From an uncultured delta proteobacterium (GTDB lineage Bacteria > Myxococcota_A > Polyangia > Haliangiales > Haliangiaceae): a DNA stretch of 37,876 nt. Every line of letters begins with the position of its first letter. Within the stretch, counting starts at the first letter, position 1. Where the stretch lies: assembly GCA_900696455.1 (NCBI GenBank), contig CAADGB010000518.1, forward strand, positions 1-37,876, given 5' to 3'. This document shows positions 1 through 9,070 of this stretch, one piece after another. The notes under the pieces are model-generated. The model worked only from the letters and a program-made list of their open reading frames with translations, was not told the origin of the DNA and made no database searches. The position numbers and the translations under genes were made by a program.

Positions 1-401
1 AGGCCGGCGTCGGCGCGGCGCGGCCGCGCGTCGACCGCGGCGTCGACGGGCGCGTCGACGGGCGCGTCGATGGGTGCGTCGGGCACGCCGGCGTCGGCGG
101 ACCCGAGCGCGCCGGGCTCGGCGGGCGGCGGCTCGGGGAGCGCCGGCTCGTCCTCGGCTCCCGGTGGCGGCGGGGGCGGCGTCTCCGGGTCGGGCTCCTC
201 GGGCGGCAGCAGCTCGGCCAGGGGCGGCAGCGGCGCGGTGTCGATGTCGATCACCGCCACGCCGCGCGCGCGGTCGGGCGTGATCGCGCGCAGGCCGAGG
301 AACAGCGCGGCGTGGAAGGCGATCGACAGCACCACGGCGAGCCGCCGCGGCCGACGCGCGTCGGGCGACGCCGCCGGGTCGGGTTCGAGCTCGGCTACCA
401 C
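1..401 (-). CDS. TonB-like proline-rich inner-membrane protein (C-terminus outside window)
   Basis: The gene reads leftward and its 3' end lies beyond the window. The visible N-terminus has an Arg-rich cytoplasmic start, one hydrophobic segment (about residues 20-38, LAVVLSIAFHAALFLGL), then a Pro/Glu-rich stretch (PLAELLPPEEPDPETPPPPP) and repeated Asp-Ala-Pro units (DAPIDAPVDAPVDA). This order matches TonB-type energy transducers and other myxobacterial proteins anchored in the inner membrane that span the periplasm with an extended linker. The C-terminal domain that would decide the function is not visible. I chose GTG at 399-401, preceded by GCGAGG; an in-frame ATG at 429-431 would add ten residues. 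It is divergent from the gene at 438 and shares a short control region with it. TonB is a guess from architecture; that it is a real membrane protein is fairly sure. Confidence 0.6.
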   Translation of the reverse strand, partial: MVAELEPDPAASPDARRPRRLAVVLSIAFHAALFLGLRAITPDRARGVAVIDIDTAPLPPLAELLPPEEPDPETPPPPPPGAEDEPALPEPPPAEPGALGSADAGVPDAPIDAPVDAPVDAAVDARPRRADAG

Positions 402-402
402 T

Positions 403-431
403 TTGGCAGAACCTCGCCCTCGCAGTAGCAT
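403..431 (+). promoter_or_regulatory. Sigma-70-type promoter for the gene at 438
   Basis: TTGGCA (403-408) and TAGCAT (426-431) are separated by exactly 17 bp. The -10 ends only six bases before the ATG at 438, so the transcript would start at or next to the start codon. It is one of the best-matched promoters in the window. The same region also reads TACCA-CTT-TGGCA (396-408), one base from the palindrome found at 8977 and 26229. Confidence 0.65.
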
Positions 432-437
432 CGCTCC

Positions 438-980
438 ATGGTCGAGTCCAGGCACGACGCGGGCGCCCGTCCCCTGACCGGGGACGAGGCGGCGTACGTC
501 GCGCGCGCCCGCGACACCGCGTTCGTGCTGTACGAGGGGGTGCGCGTGCCGCACCGGAGCTGCGGCATCGCGATCGCCGAGACCTTCGGCCTGCCGACGC
601 GCCCGTACCAGGCGCTGCGCAAGGGCGGGATCACCGGCGCCGGCACCTGCGGCTCGATCCGCGCCGGCGAGCAGGTGCTGGGCGAGCTCCTGGGTGATCC
701 GGATCCCACCGGCGCGGTCACCCCGGCGCTGCGCGACGCGATCACCTGGCTGCAGGCGGTGGCGCCGACCCGGCTCGAGCTCGGCGGCGCCCCCGATCTG
801 GTCTGCGCCACGCTGGTGCGTCCGCTCGGCGACTTCGCCGGCCCGCGGCGCAAGGCGTTCTGCACCAACCTGGCGGCCGAGGTCGCCGCGCTGACCGCCG
901 AGGCGCTGTGCCGGTTCGGCGCCGCCGCGGCGCCGCCGATCACCCCGGTCCCCGCCCCGCCCGCCGAGGAGGCTCGCTAG
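438..980 (+). CDS. C_GCAxxG_C_C-family-like cysteine protein
   Basis: A 180-residue soluble protein with five cysteines (42, 71, 123, 142, 158). The segment SCGIAIAETFG (41-51) followed by GITGAGTCGSIRAGEQVLG (64-82) resembles the C_GCAxxG_C_C family, in which a Gly-rich turn carries Cys-Gly and further cysteines follow; members are thought to be redox-active or metal-binding. A third cysteine region, FCTNLAAEVAALTAEALC, matches the trailing cysteines of that family. The C-terminus is a Pro/Ala tail. The start is set by a promoter whose -10 is six bases upstream; there is no ribosome-binding site. The next gene starts inside this gene's stop (TAGTG), so the two are probably translated together and work together. 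Family assignment is by eye and moderate; the catalytic role is unknown. Confidence 0.6.
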   Translation: MVESRHDAGARPLTGDEAAYVARARDTAFVLYEGVRVPHRSCGIAIAETFGLPTRPYQALRKGGITGAGTCGSIRAGEQVLGELLGDPDPTGAVTPALRDAITWLQAVAPTRLELGGAPDLVCATLVRPLGDFAGPRRKAFCTNLAAEVAALTAEALCRFGAAAAPPITPVPAPPAEEAR

Positions 981-1375
981 TGCCGATCAAGAAGGAGCAC
1001 GTCGCCGAGGTCGTGGCCGACGCGTCGAAGAAGATGAGCGACCCGAACTACTCGGCCGTGCTGGTCGGCGGGTTCGTCCAGCGCCAGACCCCGATCACCC
1101 AGTTCGTGAGCGCGCACGAGCCCGAGCTCGGGGGCGCCGACGCCATCGTCAACGTCATCTTCCACGCCGCGCTGATCGGCGAGTGCTTCGCCCGCGGCAA
1201 CGGCCGCAGCGTCCGCATCGTGTCGTTCGACGACCTCGACCGGGCCAGCGGCGGCGACCCCCTCGCGCTGCTCGAGAAGACCCAGCCCTTCCTGCACGGC
1301 TTCATCGAGGAGAACGTCGGCGAGGGCGAGGCCCGCCGCCTGCTCGCGCTGATCGCCCTGGCCATGGATCGCTGA
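980..1375 (+). CDS. Conserved-looking hypothetical protein coupled to the cysteine protein
   Basis: A 131-residue protein that begins with GTG at 980, overlapping the TAG of the previous gene by one base. I do not recognise the family. It starts with a basic/acidic helix ([18 protein letters not shown]), has a hydrophobic helix containing its single cysteine ([13 protein letters not shown], about residues 60-73), and ends in a Leu/Ala-rich helix ([12 protein letters not shown]). No signal peptide or membrane segment is visible, so it is probably cytoplasmic. Codon use fits the neighbours. The tight coupling to a putative redox cysteine protein suggests a two-component complex, but nothing in this sequence proves that. 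Function unassigned. Confidence 0.65.
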   Translation: MPIKKEHVAEVVADASKKMSDPNYSAVLVGGFVQRQTPITQFVSAHEPELGGADAIVNVIFHAALIGECFARGNGRSVRIVSFDDLDRASGGDPLALLEKTQPFLHGFIEENVGEGEARRLLALIALAMDR

Positions 1376-1558
1376 CGCCCGCTGTGCGCCCGCCGCGCGC
1401 CCGCCGGCCCGCGCGTCGTGCCTCGCGCCCCGCGCGCGCCGTCGCCTGCGACGTCACAGGGGCGACGCCGGGGCGGGTCGCACCCGGGCCGGTCGCCAGT
1501 CAGGACGCGCACTTGCGGCCGCCGGCCGCCGGCACGTCGCCTGCTCTGGCGTCGGTCC

Positions 1559-1783
1559 ATGCAGAAGATCATCACGCCCGGCATCTTCCTCGCGGCCGCG
1601 CTCGCCGCCGGCGCCTGCACCGATCCCGACGACCAGGAGGTCGAGGGCGACGAGCCCGACGTCGCGGCGTGCTGCGCGCCCGATCGCCCGCGCGGCAGCG
1701 ACCTGCTCTACGACTCGTTCGACCTCGGACGCGAGGCTCGCACCCGCTTCGACTTGCTGGTCGCGCTGCGCCGGCCCAAGTAG
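1559..1783 (+). CDS. Small putative lipoprotein
   Basis: A 74-residue reading frame. It begins with a short basic N-terminus and a hydrophobic segment ending in AALAAGAC (Cys20), a passable but not ideal lipobox because the -3 residue is Ala. The mature part is acidic ([14 protein letters not shown]), has a vicinal Cys-Cys pair, and ends in a basic tail. Myxobacteria carry many such short lipoproteins of unknown role. No clear ribosome site or -10 element precedes the ATG. The 183 bases before it (1376-1558) are extremely GC-rich and hold no gene that I can see. It could be a chance frame, but the signal-peptide-like start and the fit between two real genes favour a gene. Confidence 0.5.
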   Translation: MQKIITPGIFLAAALAAGACTDPDDQEVEGDEPDVAACCAPDRPRGSDLLYDSFDLGREARTRFDLLVALRRPK

Positions 1784-1792
1784 CGATCGTGG

Positions 1793-1798
1793 TAGGAA
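1793..1798 (+). promoter_or_regulatory. -10 element of the cyclophilin gene
   Basis: TAGGAA ends seven bases before the ATG at 1806, the same spacing as at 7412, 21264 and 33630. No convincing -35 or Shine-Dalgarno sequence is visible. A leaderless transcript is inferred. Confidence 0.45.
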
Positions 1799-1805
1799 CG
1801 GGTCC

Positions 1806-2327
1806 ATGGCGAACCCGACCGCGACCTTCGAGACCTCCCTGGGGACCTTCACGGCCGAGATCTTCCTCGACCAGATGCCCATCACCGCCGGCAACTTCAT
1901 CGCGCTGGCCAAGCAGGGCTTCTACGACGGCCTCCACTTCCACCGCGTGATCAAGGACTTCATGGTCCAGTTCGGCTGCGAGTTCAGCAAGGACCCGAAC
2001 AGCCCCCGCGCCGGCACCGGCAACTCGCCGCTCGGCCGCATCCAGGACGAGCACCCGCCGGCGCACAAGATCACCAACGCCATGGGCACCCTGGCGATGG
2101 CCAACACCGGCCAGCCCAACAGCGGCGGCGCGCAGTTCTTCATCAACACCAAGGCCAGCGGCAACGGCTACCTCGACTGGTTCTCGCCCGGCCCGTCCAA
2201 GCACCCGGTGTTCGGCAAGATCACGGGCGGCTGGGAGGTGGTCAAGCAGATCGAGGGCGCGCAGACCGACCAGCGCGACCGCCCGCGCACGCCGATCCAG
2301 ATGGTCCGCGTCACCGTCAGCGAGTAG
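1806..2327 (+). CDS. ppiB: Cyclophilin-type peptidyl-prolyl cis-trans isomerase
   Basis: A 173-residue cyclophilin that catalyses cis-trans isomerisation of Xaa-Pro bonds and assists protein folding. The family core is present in order: [20 protein letters not shown] at the N-terminus, the catalytic [13 protein letters not shown] (His, Arg and Phe of the active site), GTLAMANTG, and GGAQFFINT, the usual substrate-groove motif. The later LDW...HPVFGKI corresponds to the Leu-Asp-...-His-x-Val-Phe-Gly segment of PpiB. There is no signal peptide, so it is the cytoplasmic type. It stands alone, ending head to head with the kinase gene on the other strand. Length and motifs are normal for the family. 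Confidence 0.93.
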   Translation: MANPTATFETSLGTFTAEIFLDQMPITAGNFIALAKQGFYDGLHFHRVIKDFMVQFGCEFSKDPNSPRAGTGNSPLGRIQDEHPPAHKITNAMGTLAMANTGQPNSGGAQFFINTKASGNGYLDWFSPGPSKHPVFGKITGGWEVVKQIEGAQTDQRDRPRTPIQMVRVTVSE

Positions 2328-2357
2328 CCCCGGCGTCCCGCCGCCGCCGCCCCGCGC

Positions 2358-5159
2358 TCACCAGGGCGTCGAGCCGGCGTCGACTCGCCACAGCTCGCCG
2401 CGCAGCCCGTTCTCGACGATCACGACGTGGCCCTGGGACGTGATCGCGGCCTCGACCGACGTGCCGTCGGGGGCGACGTGGAGCTGCTCGGCGCGGCCGG
2501 CGGCGAGCGCCACCCGCCACACCGCCTCGCCGCGCAGGCCGGTGCGGTAGACGCCCCAGTCGCCGTCGGGCGACAGCGCCACGTCCTGCACCTCGGCGAG
2601 GCCTTCGGGCAGCACCGCCGTCAGCTCGGCGCCGGTCGCCGGATCCCACCACGACAGCGCGCCGCCCGCGGCCTGGAGCAGCACGCGGCCGCCGCCGCGG
2701 TCGACCGCGAGCGCGCGCCGCCCGCGGCGCACCGGCGTCGGATCCTCGCCGGGGCGGACGCGGTACACCGCCGGCGTGCCGTCGACGCGGGTGAACACCA
2801 CGGTGCCGTCGTCGAGGAAGAGCGGCCGGTCGTCGCCGGGGTGGCGCGTGAGCGGCTCGGGGCGGGCGTCGGCGGTCAGCGCCAGGCGGACCAGGCCGGG
2901 CGCGCTGCCCTGGCGGACGTAGGCCACGGCGTCGCCGGCGCGCGCGAAGGCGGGGCGGGCCAGGAGGTCACCGCCGTGCGCGGTGGGCAGCACGCGGGTC
3001 GCGCCGTCGGGCTCGCGCACGACCAGCTCGCGGCCGTCGTGCACCCACACCAGGCGGCCGCCGGCGCCGGTGGCGGGGCCGGCGACGGGGCCGGCGCCCT
3101 CGACCAGCGTGCGCGGCGGCGACGCGCCGTGATCGCGCAGCACGCCCCGGCGCGCGCAGTCCGAGTACACCAGCACGCCGCCGGCGGGCGCCACCGCCAC
3201 GCCGCCGGGGGCGCGCACGTCACGCACCATGTCCCACGCGTCGCGGGCGTCGGCGGTCGGCGCGAGCGCGCGGATGCCGGTCGGGGCCGGGTAGTACACC
3301 CAGCCGCGGGTGCCGAAGTCGGCGCGCCCGATGGGCCCGACGGGGCCGGCGCAGCGCAGGGCGCGGGCGCGGACGTCGACCAGGCACAGCTCGTCGGCGC
3401 CGCCGCCCGCCGGGTGGGTGACCAGCGCCAGCCAGCGGCCGTCGCGCGACGCCACCATCGAGCGCAGGCCGCGGCCACCGAGCGACACCAGCTCCTGCTT
3501 GACGCCGCCGCGCTCGTGGCGCACCGACGACGAGCCCTCGCTCACGTAGGCGAGCGCGCCGCCGAGGGCGGCGACGCCGTCGAGCTCGCCGCGGACCACC
3601 GGCTCGGGGCGAACGTCGCCGAGCGCGCCGCGACCGGCGGCCAGGGCGTAGGCGCCGCTGCGCGGCGGGTCGTCGAGGTCGGTCACCAGGTACAGCACCT
3701 GATCGCCGCCGCGTCCGGGGACCGGACGCCACGCCCAGGCCCCGTCGTCGGTGAGCGGGCGGGTCTCCTGGCGCTCGAGCGCGAGGGCGTGGAGGTCGAT
3801 GCGGCCGTCGCGGGTGAGGTCGAAGACCACGGTGTCATCGTCGATGAAGGTCGGGTTGGCGGCGCAGCCGCCGAGCTCGGTGACGCGGATCGGCGCCGCC
3901 GAGATGGCGATCGCGGCGTCGAGGGCGTCGGCCGGACCGGCGTCGGGCGTGACCTCCGCCACCCGGCCGGCGTCGACCGGCGCGGTCGCCGGCGGGGCGC
4001 CGCGGAGCTGGAGCACGACCCAGGCGCCGCCGGCGACCGCGGTGATGCCGCCCAGCGCCGCCACGGTGCGCAGCCGACGCCGCCCGGCGGTGTCGGCGTG
4101 GGCGAGCGCGGCCACGAACGCCGTCACCGACGGCGTGCGCCGGTCGCGGTCGGCGCGCAGCGCGTGCTCGATGACGGCGTCGAGCTCGCTGCTCAGGCTC
4201 GGCACCAGCTCGCGTGCCCGCGGGTAGCGCTCGGTGGCGACCTCGTCGCGGACGTCGGCCCAGGTCTTGCCGCGGTAGGGGCGGGCCGCGGTCAGGAGCT
4301 CGTAGAGCACGACGCCGAGCGAGAACACGTCGGCGCGGGCGTCGGCCTCGGCGCCGTCCATGAGCTCGAGCGCCGAGTAGCCGGGGGTGCCCATGGCGGC
4401 GCCGGCGACGGTGAGATCGGCGTCGGCCGACGGCCCGCGGTCGAACGACGCCATCGTCGGGCCGGTGGCATCGATCACGCGGGCCGGGTCGGCCGCGCCG
4501 GGCGCCGGCATCGACGGCGGGCGGCCGGCAGCCGGGGCCGCGCCGGCGCCGCCGAGGCCGGGGCGGGTGACGGCGTCGGCCGGGGCCGGGCCGTGGACGA
4601 CGTCGCCGCCGTTCCTCGGCGCCACCACCGCGTCGCCGGAGGCGGCGAGCCGGGCCGCGGCGCCGGCCTCGCCGTCGCGCCGCATGCGCTTGGACAGGCC
4701 GAAGTCGAGCACCTTGACGTGTCCGTCGGGCGTCACCATCAGGTTCGAGCACTTGATGTCGCGGTGGACGAAGCCGGCCTTGTGCGCGAACTCGAGCGCG
4801 GCGGCCACCGGCCGCACCAGGCGCAGGGCCTCGGCCAGCGGCAGGGCGCCGCGGCGGGCGAGGACCTGGCTGAAGGTGTCGCCCTCGACGTACTCCATCA
4901 CCAGGAAGATGCCGCCGTCGTGCTCGTCGACCTGGTGGACGGTGACGATGCTGGGGTGGACCAGCGCGCTGGCGGCGCGGGCCTCGCGCAGCATGCGGGC
5001 GCGGGCCTCCTCGTTCTTCTCGACCGCGCGCGGCAGCACCTTGATCGCGACCGGCCGCTCCAGCTTCTCGTCGAAGGCGCGGAAGACCTCGCCCATGCCG
5101 CCGGCGCCGAGCCGCGTCTCGATCCGGTAGTGGCCGATCCGCTGGCCCGGCTCGATCAC
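2358..5159 (-). CDS. Membrane Ser/Thr protein kinase with extracytoplasmic beta-propeller
   Basis: A 933-residue receptor-like kinase from the PknB-type families common in myxobacteria. The kinase domain (about 8-355) has the Gly loop LGAGGMGEVF (17-26), Lys40 in VAIKVL, catalytic HRDIKCSNL (132-140) and DFG (152-154). One membrane helix (about 365-385) is followed by a Thr/Asp-rich linker and a large domain of repeated beta-strand blades (WLALVTHP, VAYVRQGS, LSPDGDWGVY), a TolB/WD40-like propeller expected outside the cytoplasm. A roughly 100-residue Ala/Pro/Gly-rich insertion separates DFG from GYSALELMDG (the APE region), which is unusual. I chose GTG at 5159, with AGGA upstream; earlier in-frame codons run into the preceding gene. 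It lies 29 bases after the WYL gene and is probably co-transcribed with it. Ligand and substrates are unknown. Confidence 0.9.
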   Translation of the reverse strand: MIEPGQRIGHYRIETRLGAGGMGEVFRAFDEKLERPVAIKVLPRAVEKNEEARARMLREARAASALVHPSIVTVHQVDEHDGGIFLVMEYVEGDTFSQVLARRGALPLAEALRLVRPVAAALEFAHKAGFVHRDIKCSNLMVTPDGHVKVLDFGLSKRMRRDGEAGAAARLAASGDAVVAPRNGGDVVHGPAPADAVTRPGLGGAGAAPAAGRPPSMPAPGAADPARVIDATGPTMASFDRGPSADADLTVAGAAMGTPGYSALELMDGAEADARADVFSLGVVLYELLTAARPYRGKTWADVRDEVATERYPRARELVPSLSSELDAVIEHALRADRDRRTPSVTAFVAALAHADTAGRRRLRTVAALGGITAVAGGAWVVLQLRGAPPATAPVDAGRVAEVTPDAGPADALDAAIAISAAPIRVTELGGCAANPTFIDDDTVVFDLTRDGRIDLHALALERQETRPLTDDGAWAWRPVPGRGGDQVLYLVTDLDDPPRSGAYALAAGRGALGDVRPEPVVRGELDGVAALGGALAYVSEGSSSVRHERGGVKQELVSLGGRGLRSMVASRDGRWLALVTHPAGGGADELCLVDVRARALRCAGPVGPIGRADFGTRGWVYYPAPTGIRALAPTADARDAWDMVRDVRAPGGVAVAPAGGVLVYSDCARRGVLRDHGASPPRTLVEGAGPVAGPATGAGGRLVWVHDGRELVVREPDGATRVLPTAHGGDLLARPAFARAGDAVAYVRQGSAPGLVRLALTADARPEPLTRHPGDDRPLFLDDGTVVFTRVDGTPAVYRVRPGEDPTPVRRGRRALAVDRGGGRVLLQAAGGALSWWDPATGAELTAVLPEGLAEVQDVALSPDGDWGVYRTGLRGEAVWRVALAAGRAEQLHVAPDGTSVEAAITSQGHVVIVENGLRGELWRVDAGSTPW

Positions 5160-5188
5160 GATCGCACGTCCTGGGAGCCGATCATGGG

Positions 5189-6159
5189 TCAGCCGAGGGC
5201 GGCGCGGACGCGGGCGAGGCGCTCGCGCATGGCGGTCCGCGCGTCCTCGGGGCCGACGATCCAGGCGTGGCGGCCGAAGCCGAGCACCCAGCCGGTGACC
5301 CACTCGAAGCCTTCACAGTCGATGAGGATCTCGGCGCCGCCGTCGTCGAGCACCTCGACCTCCCCTACCGGCCAGGTGGCGCCGACCCGGGTGACGGCCA
5401 GCGGATCGAGGTGGACGCGCACGGTGACGGCGTCGGCCGACGGTACGTACAGGCGCTCGCGGCGGTAGGCCTCGAGGTCGAAGCCGGCGGGCGGGCTGAA
5501 GCGCTCGCTGGTCTCGGCCAGGGCGGCGATGCGATCGATGCGGAAGGTGCGGACGTCGCCGCGGCTGTGGCAGTGGCCGACCATGTACCACTCGCCGGCG
5601 TGGTGGACGATGCCATAGGGGTCGACCTGGCGCTTCTGCGCGGCGTGGCGCGAGGCGCTGACGTAGTCGATCTCGACGGTGGCGTGGCGGCGGGCGGCGG
5701 TGACCAGGCGGCGGAGGTGGCCGCTGACGACGGTGTCGGGCTCGGCGACCACGGTGCCGGTGGCCAGGGTCTCGGCCTCGCGGGCGTCGCGGCCGAGCGC
5801 GCCCAGGAGCTTCTTCTCGGCCGCCGCCATCGAGGTGTCGAACGGCACGACGCCGCGCTGGCGCAGGGCGCGGATGCCGAGCAGGAGCGAGCAGCCCTCG
5901 GCCGGGGTCAGGCGCAGCGGCCGGGTCAGGCGGTGGGGCAGATCGACGAAGACCCGGCCATCCTCGACCGAGACCAGCAGGTACTCGCCGGGATCGCCGT
6001 CGGGCGGGCCGACCTGGGTGAGCAGGTCGAGCTCGGCCACCATCTCGTCGCGATCGACGCCGAGCCGCCGCGCCAGCTCCTCGACCGGCACGCCATCGGG
6101 GTGCTTGGCCACGTACGGCACCACGAACAGCAGCCGGCGTAGCTTCTGGCCGATGTCCC

Positions 6160-6163
<4 letters not shown>
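5189..6163 (-). CDS. WYL-domain transcriptional regulator (second of a tandem pair)
   Basis: A 324-residue protein with an N-terminal winged-helix-like region (about 5-75, including EELARRLGVDRDEMVAEL) and a central/C-terminal WYL domain. The WYL signature appears as EWYMVGHCHSRGDVRTFRID (191-210), with Met in place of Leu, inside the usual VDPYGIVHHAGEWY and FRIDRIAAL context. WYL proteins are DNA-binding regulators whose WYL fold binds nucleic acid or nucleotide ligands. The gene starts with GTG at 6163 and overlaps the stop of the upstream WYL gene as GTGA (6160-6163), so the two are translationally coupled. Such pairs resemble actinobacterial PafB-PafC, which form a heterodimer that controls DNA-damage genes; a shared role here is only an inference. 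Confidence 0.88.
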
Positions 6164-7365
<1,202 letters not shown>

Positions 7366-7387
7366 CGGCGATCTCGTATCACGGATT

Positions 7388-7417
7388 TTGCCGCCGGCGC
7401 GCCTCGTCGGGTAGCCT
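7388..7417 (+). promoter_or_regulatory. Promoter for the outer-membrane protein gene
   Basis: TTGCCG (7388-7393) and TAGCCT (7412-7417) are 18 bp apart, a reasonable sigma-70 pair. The -10 ends seven bases before the ATG at 7425, and no ribosome site lies between, so a leaderless message is likely. Confidence 0.55.
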
Positions 7418-7424
7418 GGCGGCC

Positions 7425-7943
7425 ATGCGAGTCGCAGCGCTCACCGTGTCCGGCGTCGTCGCCCTCCTCACCGGGGCGGCGGCCGCCGAGGACCTGACCG
7501 ACACCAGCACCGAGAAGGGCTCGCTGGGCGTGGGCATCATCATCGGCGAGCCGACCGGGATCAGCGCCAAGCTCTACCTCGAGGACGACACCGCCATCCA
7601 GGCCGCGCTCGGCGCCACCTTCGTCAGCGGCGGCTTCCAGGTCCACGCCGACTACGTCCTCCATCCGTGGATCCTCGAGCAGCGCGAGGCCTTCACGCTG
7701 CCGGCCTACGTCGGCGCCGGCGTGCGCGCGATGCAGCACGGCGCCGGCCGCGACGGCGACAGCGACTTCCGCATCGGGCCGCGGGTGGTGGCCGGGCTGC
7801 TGTTCGACGTCAAGGAGATCCCGCTCGACGTGTTCGTCGAGGTCGCCGGCATCGCCGAGTACCGCTTCGGCAGCGACGACCCGGACATCAACGGCTTCGG
7901 CCTGGCCCTCAACGGCGGGCTGGGCGCGCGCTACTACTTCTGA
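7425..7943 (+). CDS. Small outer-membrane beta-barrel protein
   Basis: A 172-residue secreted protein. Residues 1-20 form a signal peptide (VAALTVSGVVALLTGAAAA, cleavage before EDLTD). The rest alternates polar and hydrophobic residues in strand-sized units (GSLGVGIIIGEPTGISAKLY, AIQAALGATFVSGGFQVHAD, LGARYYF) and ends in an aromatic residue (YYF), the usual terminal signal for outer-membrane insertion by BAM. The size suggests an eight-stranded barrel of the OmpA/OmpW-like class. No specific family is recognised. It is a single gene with its own promoter, three bases upstream of the hydrolase gene, so the two may be co-transcribed. Confidence 0.8.
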   Translation: MRVAALTVSGVVALLTGAAAAEDLTDTSTEKGSLGVGIIIGEPTGISAKLYLEDDTAIQAALGATFVSGGFQVHADYVLHPWILEQREAFTLPAYVGAGVRAMQHGAGRDGDSDFRIGPRVVAGLLFDVKEIPLDVFVEVAGIAEYRFGSDDPDINGFGLALNGGLGARYYF

Positions 7944-7948
7944 GCGTG

Positions 7949-8821
7949 ATGGGGTTCGAGTCGCTCACCGCCGTCACCGGCGACGGCGTGCGCCTGGCGC
8001 TGCGTCGCTTCGCCCCGGTCGGCAGCGGGCGGGGCGCGGTGCTGTGCACCCACGCGATGATGGTGCACGGCCGCTACTTCCCCCGCGGCGACGGCGGGGC
8101 CGGCGGCGACGGCTTCGCCGGCGCGCTCGCCGGCCACGGCCTCGACACCTACGTCCTCGACTGGCGCGGCCACGGCGACAGCAAGCCGCCGCACGCGCGG
8201 GGCGGCACCTGGACGTTCGACGACTACGTCCGCCTCGATCTGCCGGCGGCGCTGGCGGCGGTGGCGGCGCGCGCCGGGTGCGGCGGCGGCGAGGTCGGGC
8301 TGCTCGGTCACTCGCTGGGCGGGCTGGTGGGGCTGGCCGCGCTCGGCACCGGCGCGGTGCGGGTGCGGCGGCTGGTGCTGGCGGCGACCTCGGTGTGGCT
8401 GACCGGGCCGCGGGGCCCGTGGCGGCGGCGCGCGATCATGGCGGCCTACGGTGGCGTGGCGCGCGTGGTGGGCCACGCGCCGATCCGCGCCTTGCGGCTG
8501 GGGAGCGAGGACGAGCCGGCGAGCTACGTCCGGCAGCTCACCGGCTGGGCGCGGCGCGGGCGCTGGACCAGCGGCGACGGCGTCGACTACCTGGCGGCGC
8601 TGGCGCGCGTCGACGTGCCGGCGTGGGGCGTGGTCGGCCTGGGCGATCGCCTGTGCGGCCCCGACGACGCCGAGGCGCTGCTGCGCCGGCTGCGCCGCGC
8701 CGCGCCGCTGCGCGTGGTCGGTCGCGTCGCCGGCGATCCGCTCGACCCCGATCACTTCACGCTGTTCACGCGCGCCGAGCTGGCGCCGCTGTGGGCCGAG
8801 CTCGCCGCGGCGCTGGCCTGA
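7949..8821 (+). CDS. Alpha/beta hydrolase
   Basis: A 290-residue serine hydrolase of the alpha/beta fold. The nucleophile elbow is GHSLGG (Ser122). The conserved strand and turn before it, YVLDWRGHGDSKP, is typical of lysophospholipase/esterase-type members. A late GLGDRLCGP gives a candidate catalytic Asp, and DPDHF (about His269) the His, completing the triad. There is no signal peptide, although the region after the elbow holds hydrophobic stretches that may form a lid. The start is ATG at 7949; an adjacent in-frame GTG at 7946 is equally possible. It sits just behind the barrel gene and may be co-transcribed. The substrate, perhaps a lipid or ester, cannot be told. Confidence 0.85.
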   Translation: MGFESLTAVTGDGVRLALRRFAPVGSGRGAVLCTHAMMVHGRYFPRGDGGAGGDGFAGALAGHGLDTYVLDWRGHGDSKPPHARGGTWTFDDYVRLDLPAALAAVAARAGCGGGEVGLLGHSLGGLVGLAALGTGAVRVRRLVLAATSVWLTGPRGPWRRRAIMAAYGGVARVVGHAPIRALRLGSEDEPASYVRQLTGWARRGRWTSGDGVDYLAALARVDVPAWGVVGLGDRLCGPDDAEALLRRLRRAAPLRVVGRVAGDPLDPDHFTLFTRAELAPLWAELAAALA

Positions 8822-8897
8822 GCCGCGGCGCAGCCGAGGCGATCTGCTCCGACGCAGGTCGGCACCGGTGTCCTCGCCGGGACCGACCGATCGACCA

Positions 8898-8923
8898 GAG
8901 CGTGTGATTCCTTTCGCACGCTC
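8898..8923 (+). terminator. Hairpin after the hydrolase gene
   Basis: GAGCGTG (8898-8904) and CACGCTC (8917-8923) form a perfect 7-bp stem with a 12-base loop, about 75 bases after the hydrolase stop. No T-run follows, so it is only a possible terminator. The surrounding 8822-9070 holds no gene that I can support. Confidence 0.3.
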
Positions 8924-8976
8924 CGAGGGTTCGCGGGCACGGCGTGCCACCGCCGCGGTCTGGTGGCGCGCGCGCC

Positions 8977-8989
8977 TGCCAATCTGGCA
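8977..8989. promoter_or_regulatory. Palindrome TGCCA-ATC-TGGCA upstream of the PilT-like gene
   Basis: This perfect 5-3-5 inverted repeat (6-3-6 with the flanking C/G) lies 81 bases before the ATG at 9071. The identical 13 bases recur at 26229-26241 upstream of another gene pair. Related dyads occur at 396-408 and 12118-12130. Binding site for a dimeric regulator is an inference. Confidence 0.45.
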
Positions 8990-9070
8990 GCGCGCCCGGG
9001 TGCCGGCGGTGCGCAAGCGCGCGAGATCGGTCGGACGGCGGGCGGCACGGCGGCTGCACGGTCGTCGGGC

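Noticed and set aside
2427-5468. 1013-codon plus-strand frame opposite the kinase
   Set aside because: The translation is His/Gly/Ala/Arg-rich with no domain. The minus strand holds a complete kinase. In very GC-rich DNA, long antisense frames are expected.
8963-9070. N-terminal extension of the PilT-like protein from 8963
   Set aside because: It would make the 13-bp palindrome coding and adds only Ala/Arg/Gly residues; similarity starts at the ATG at 9071.
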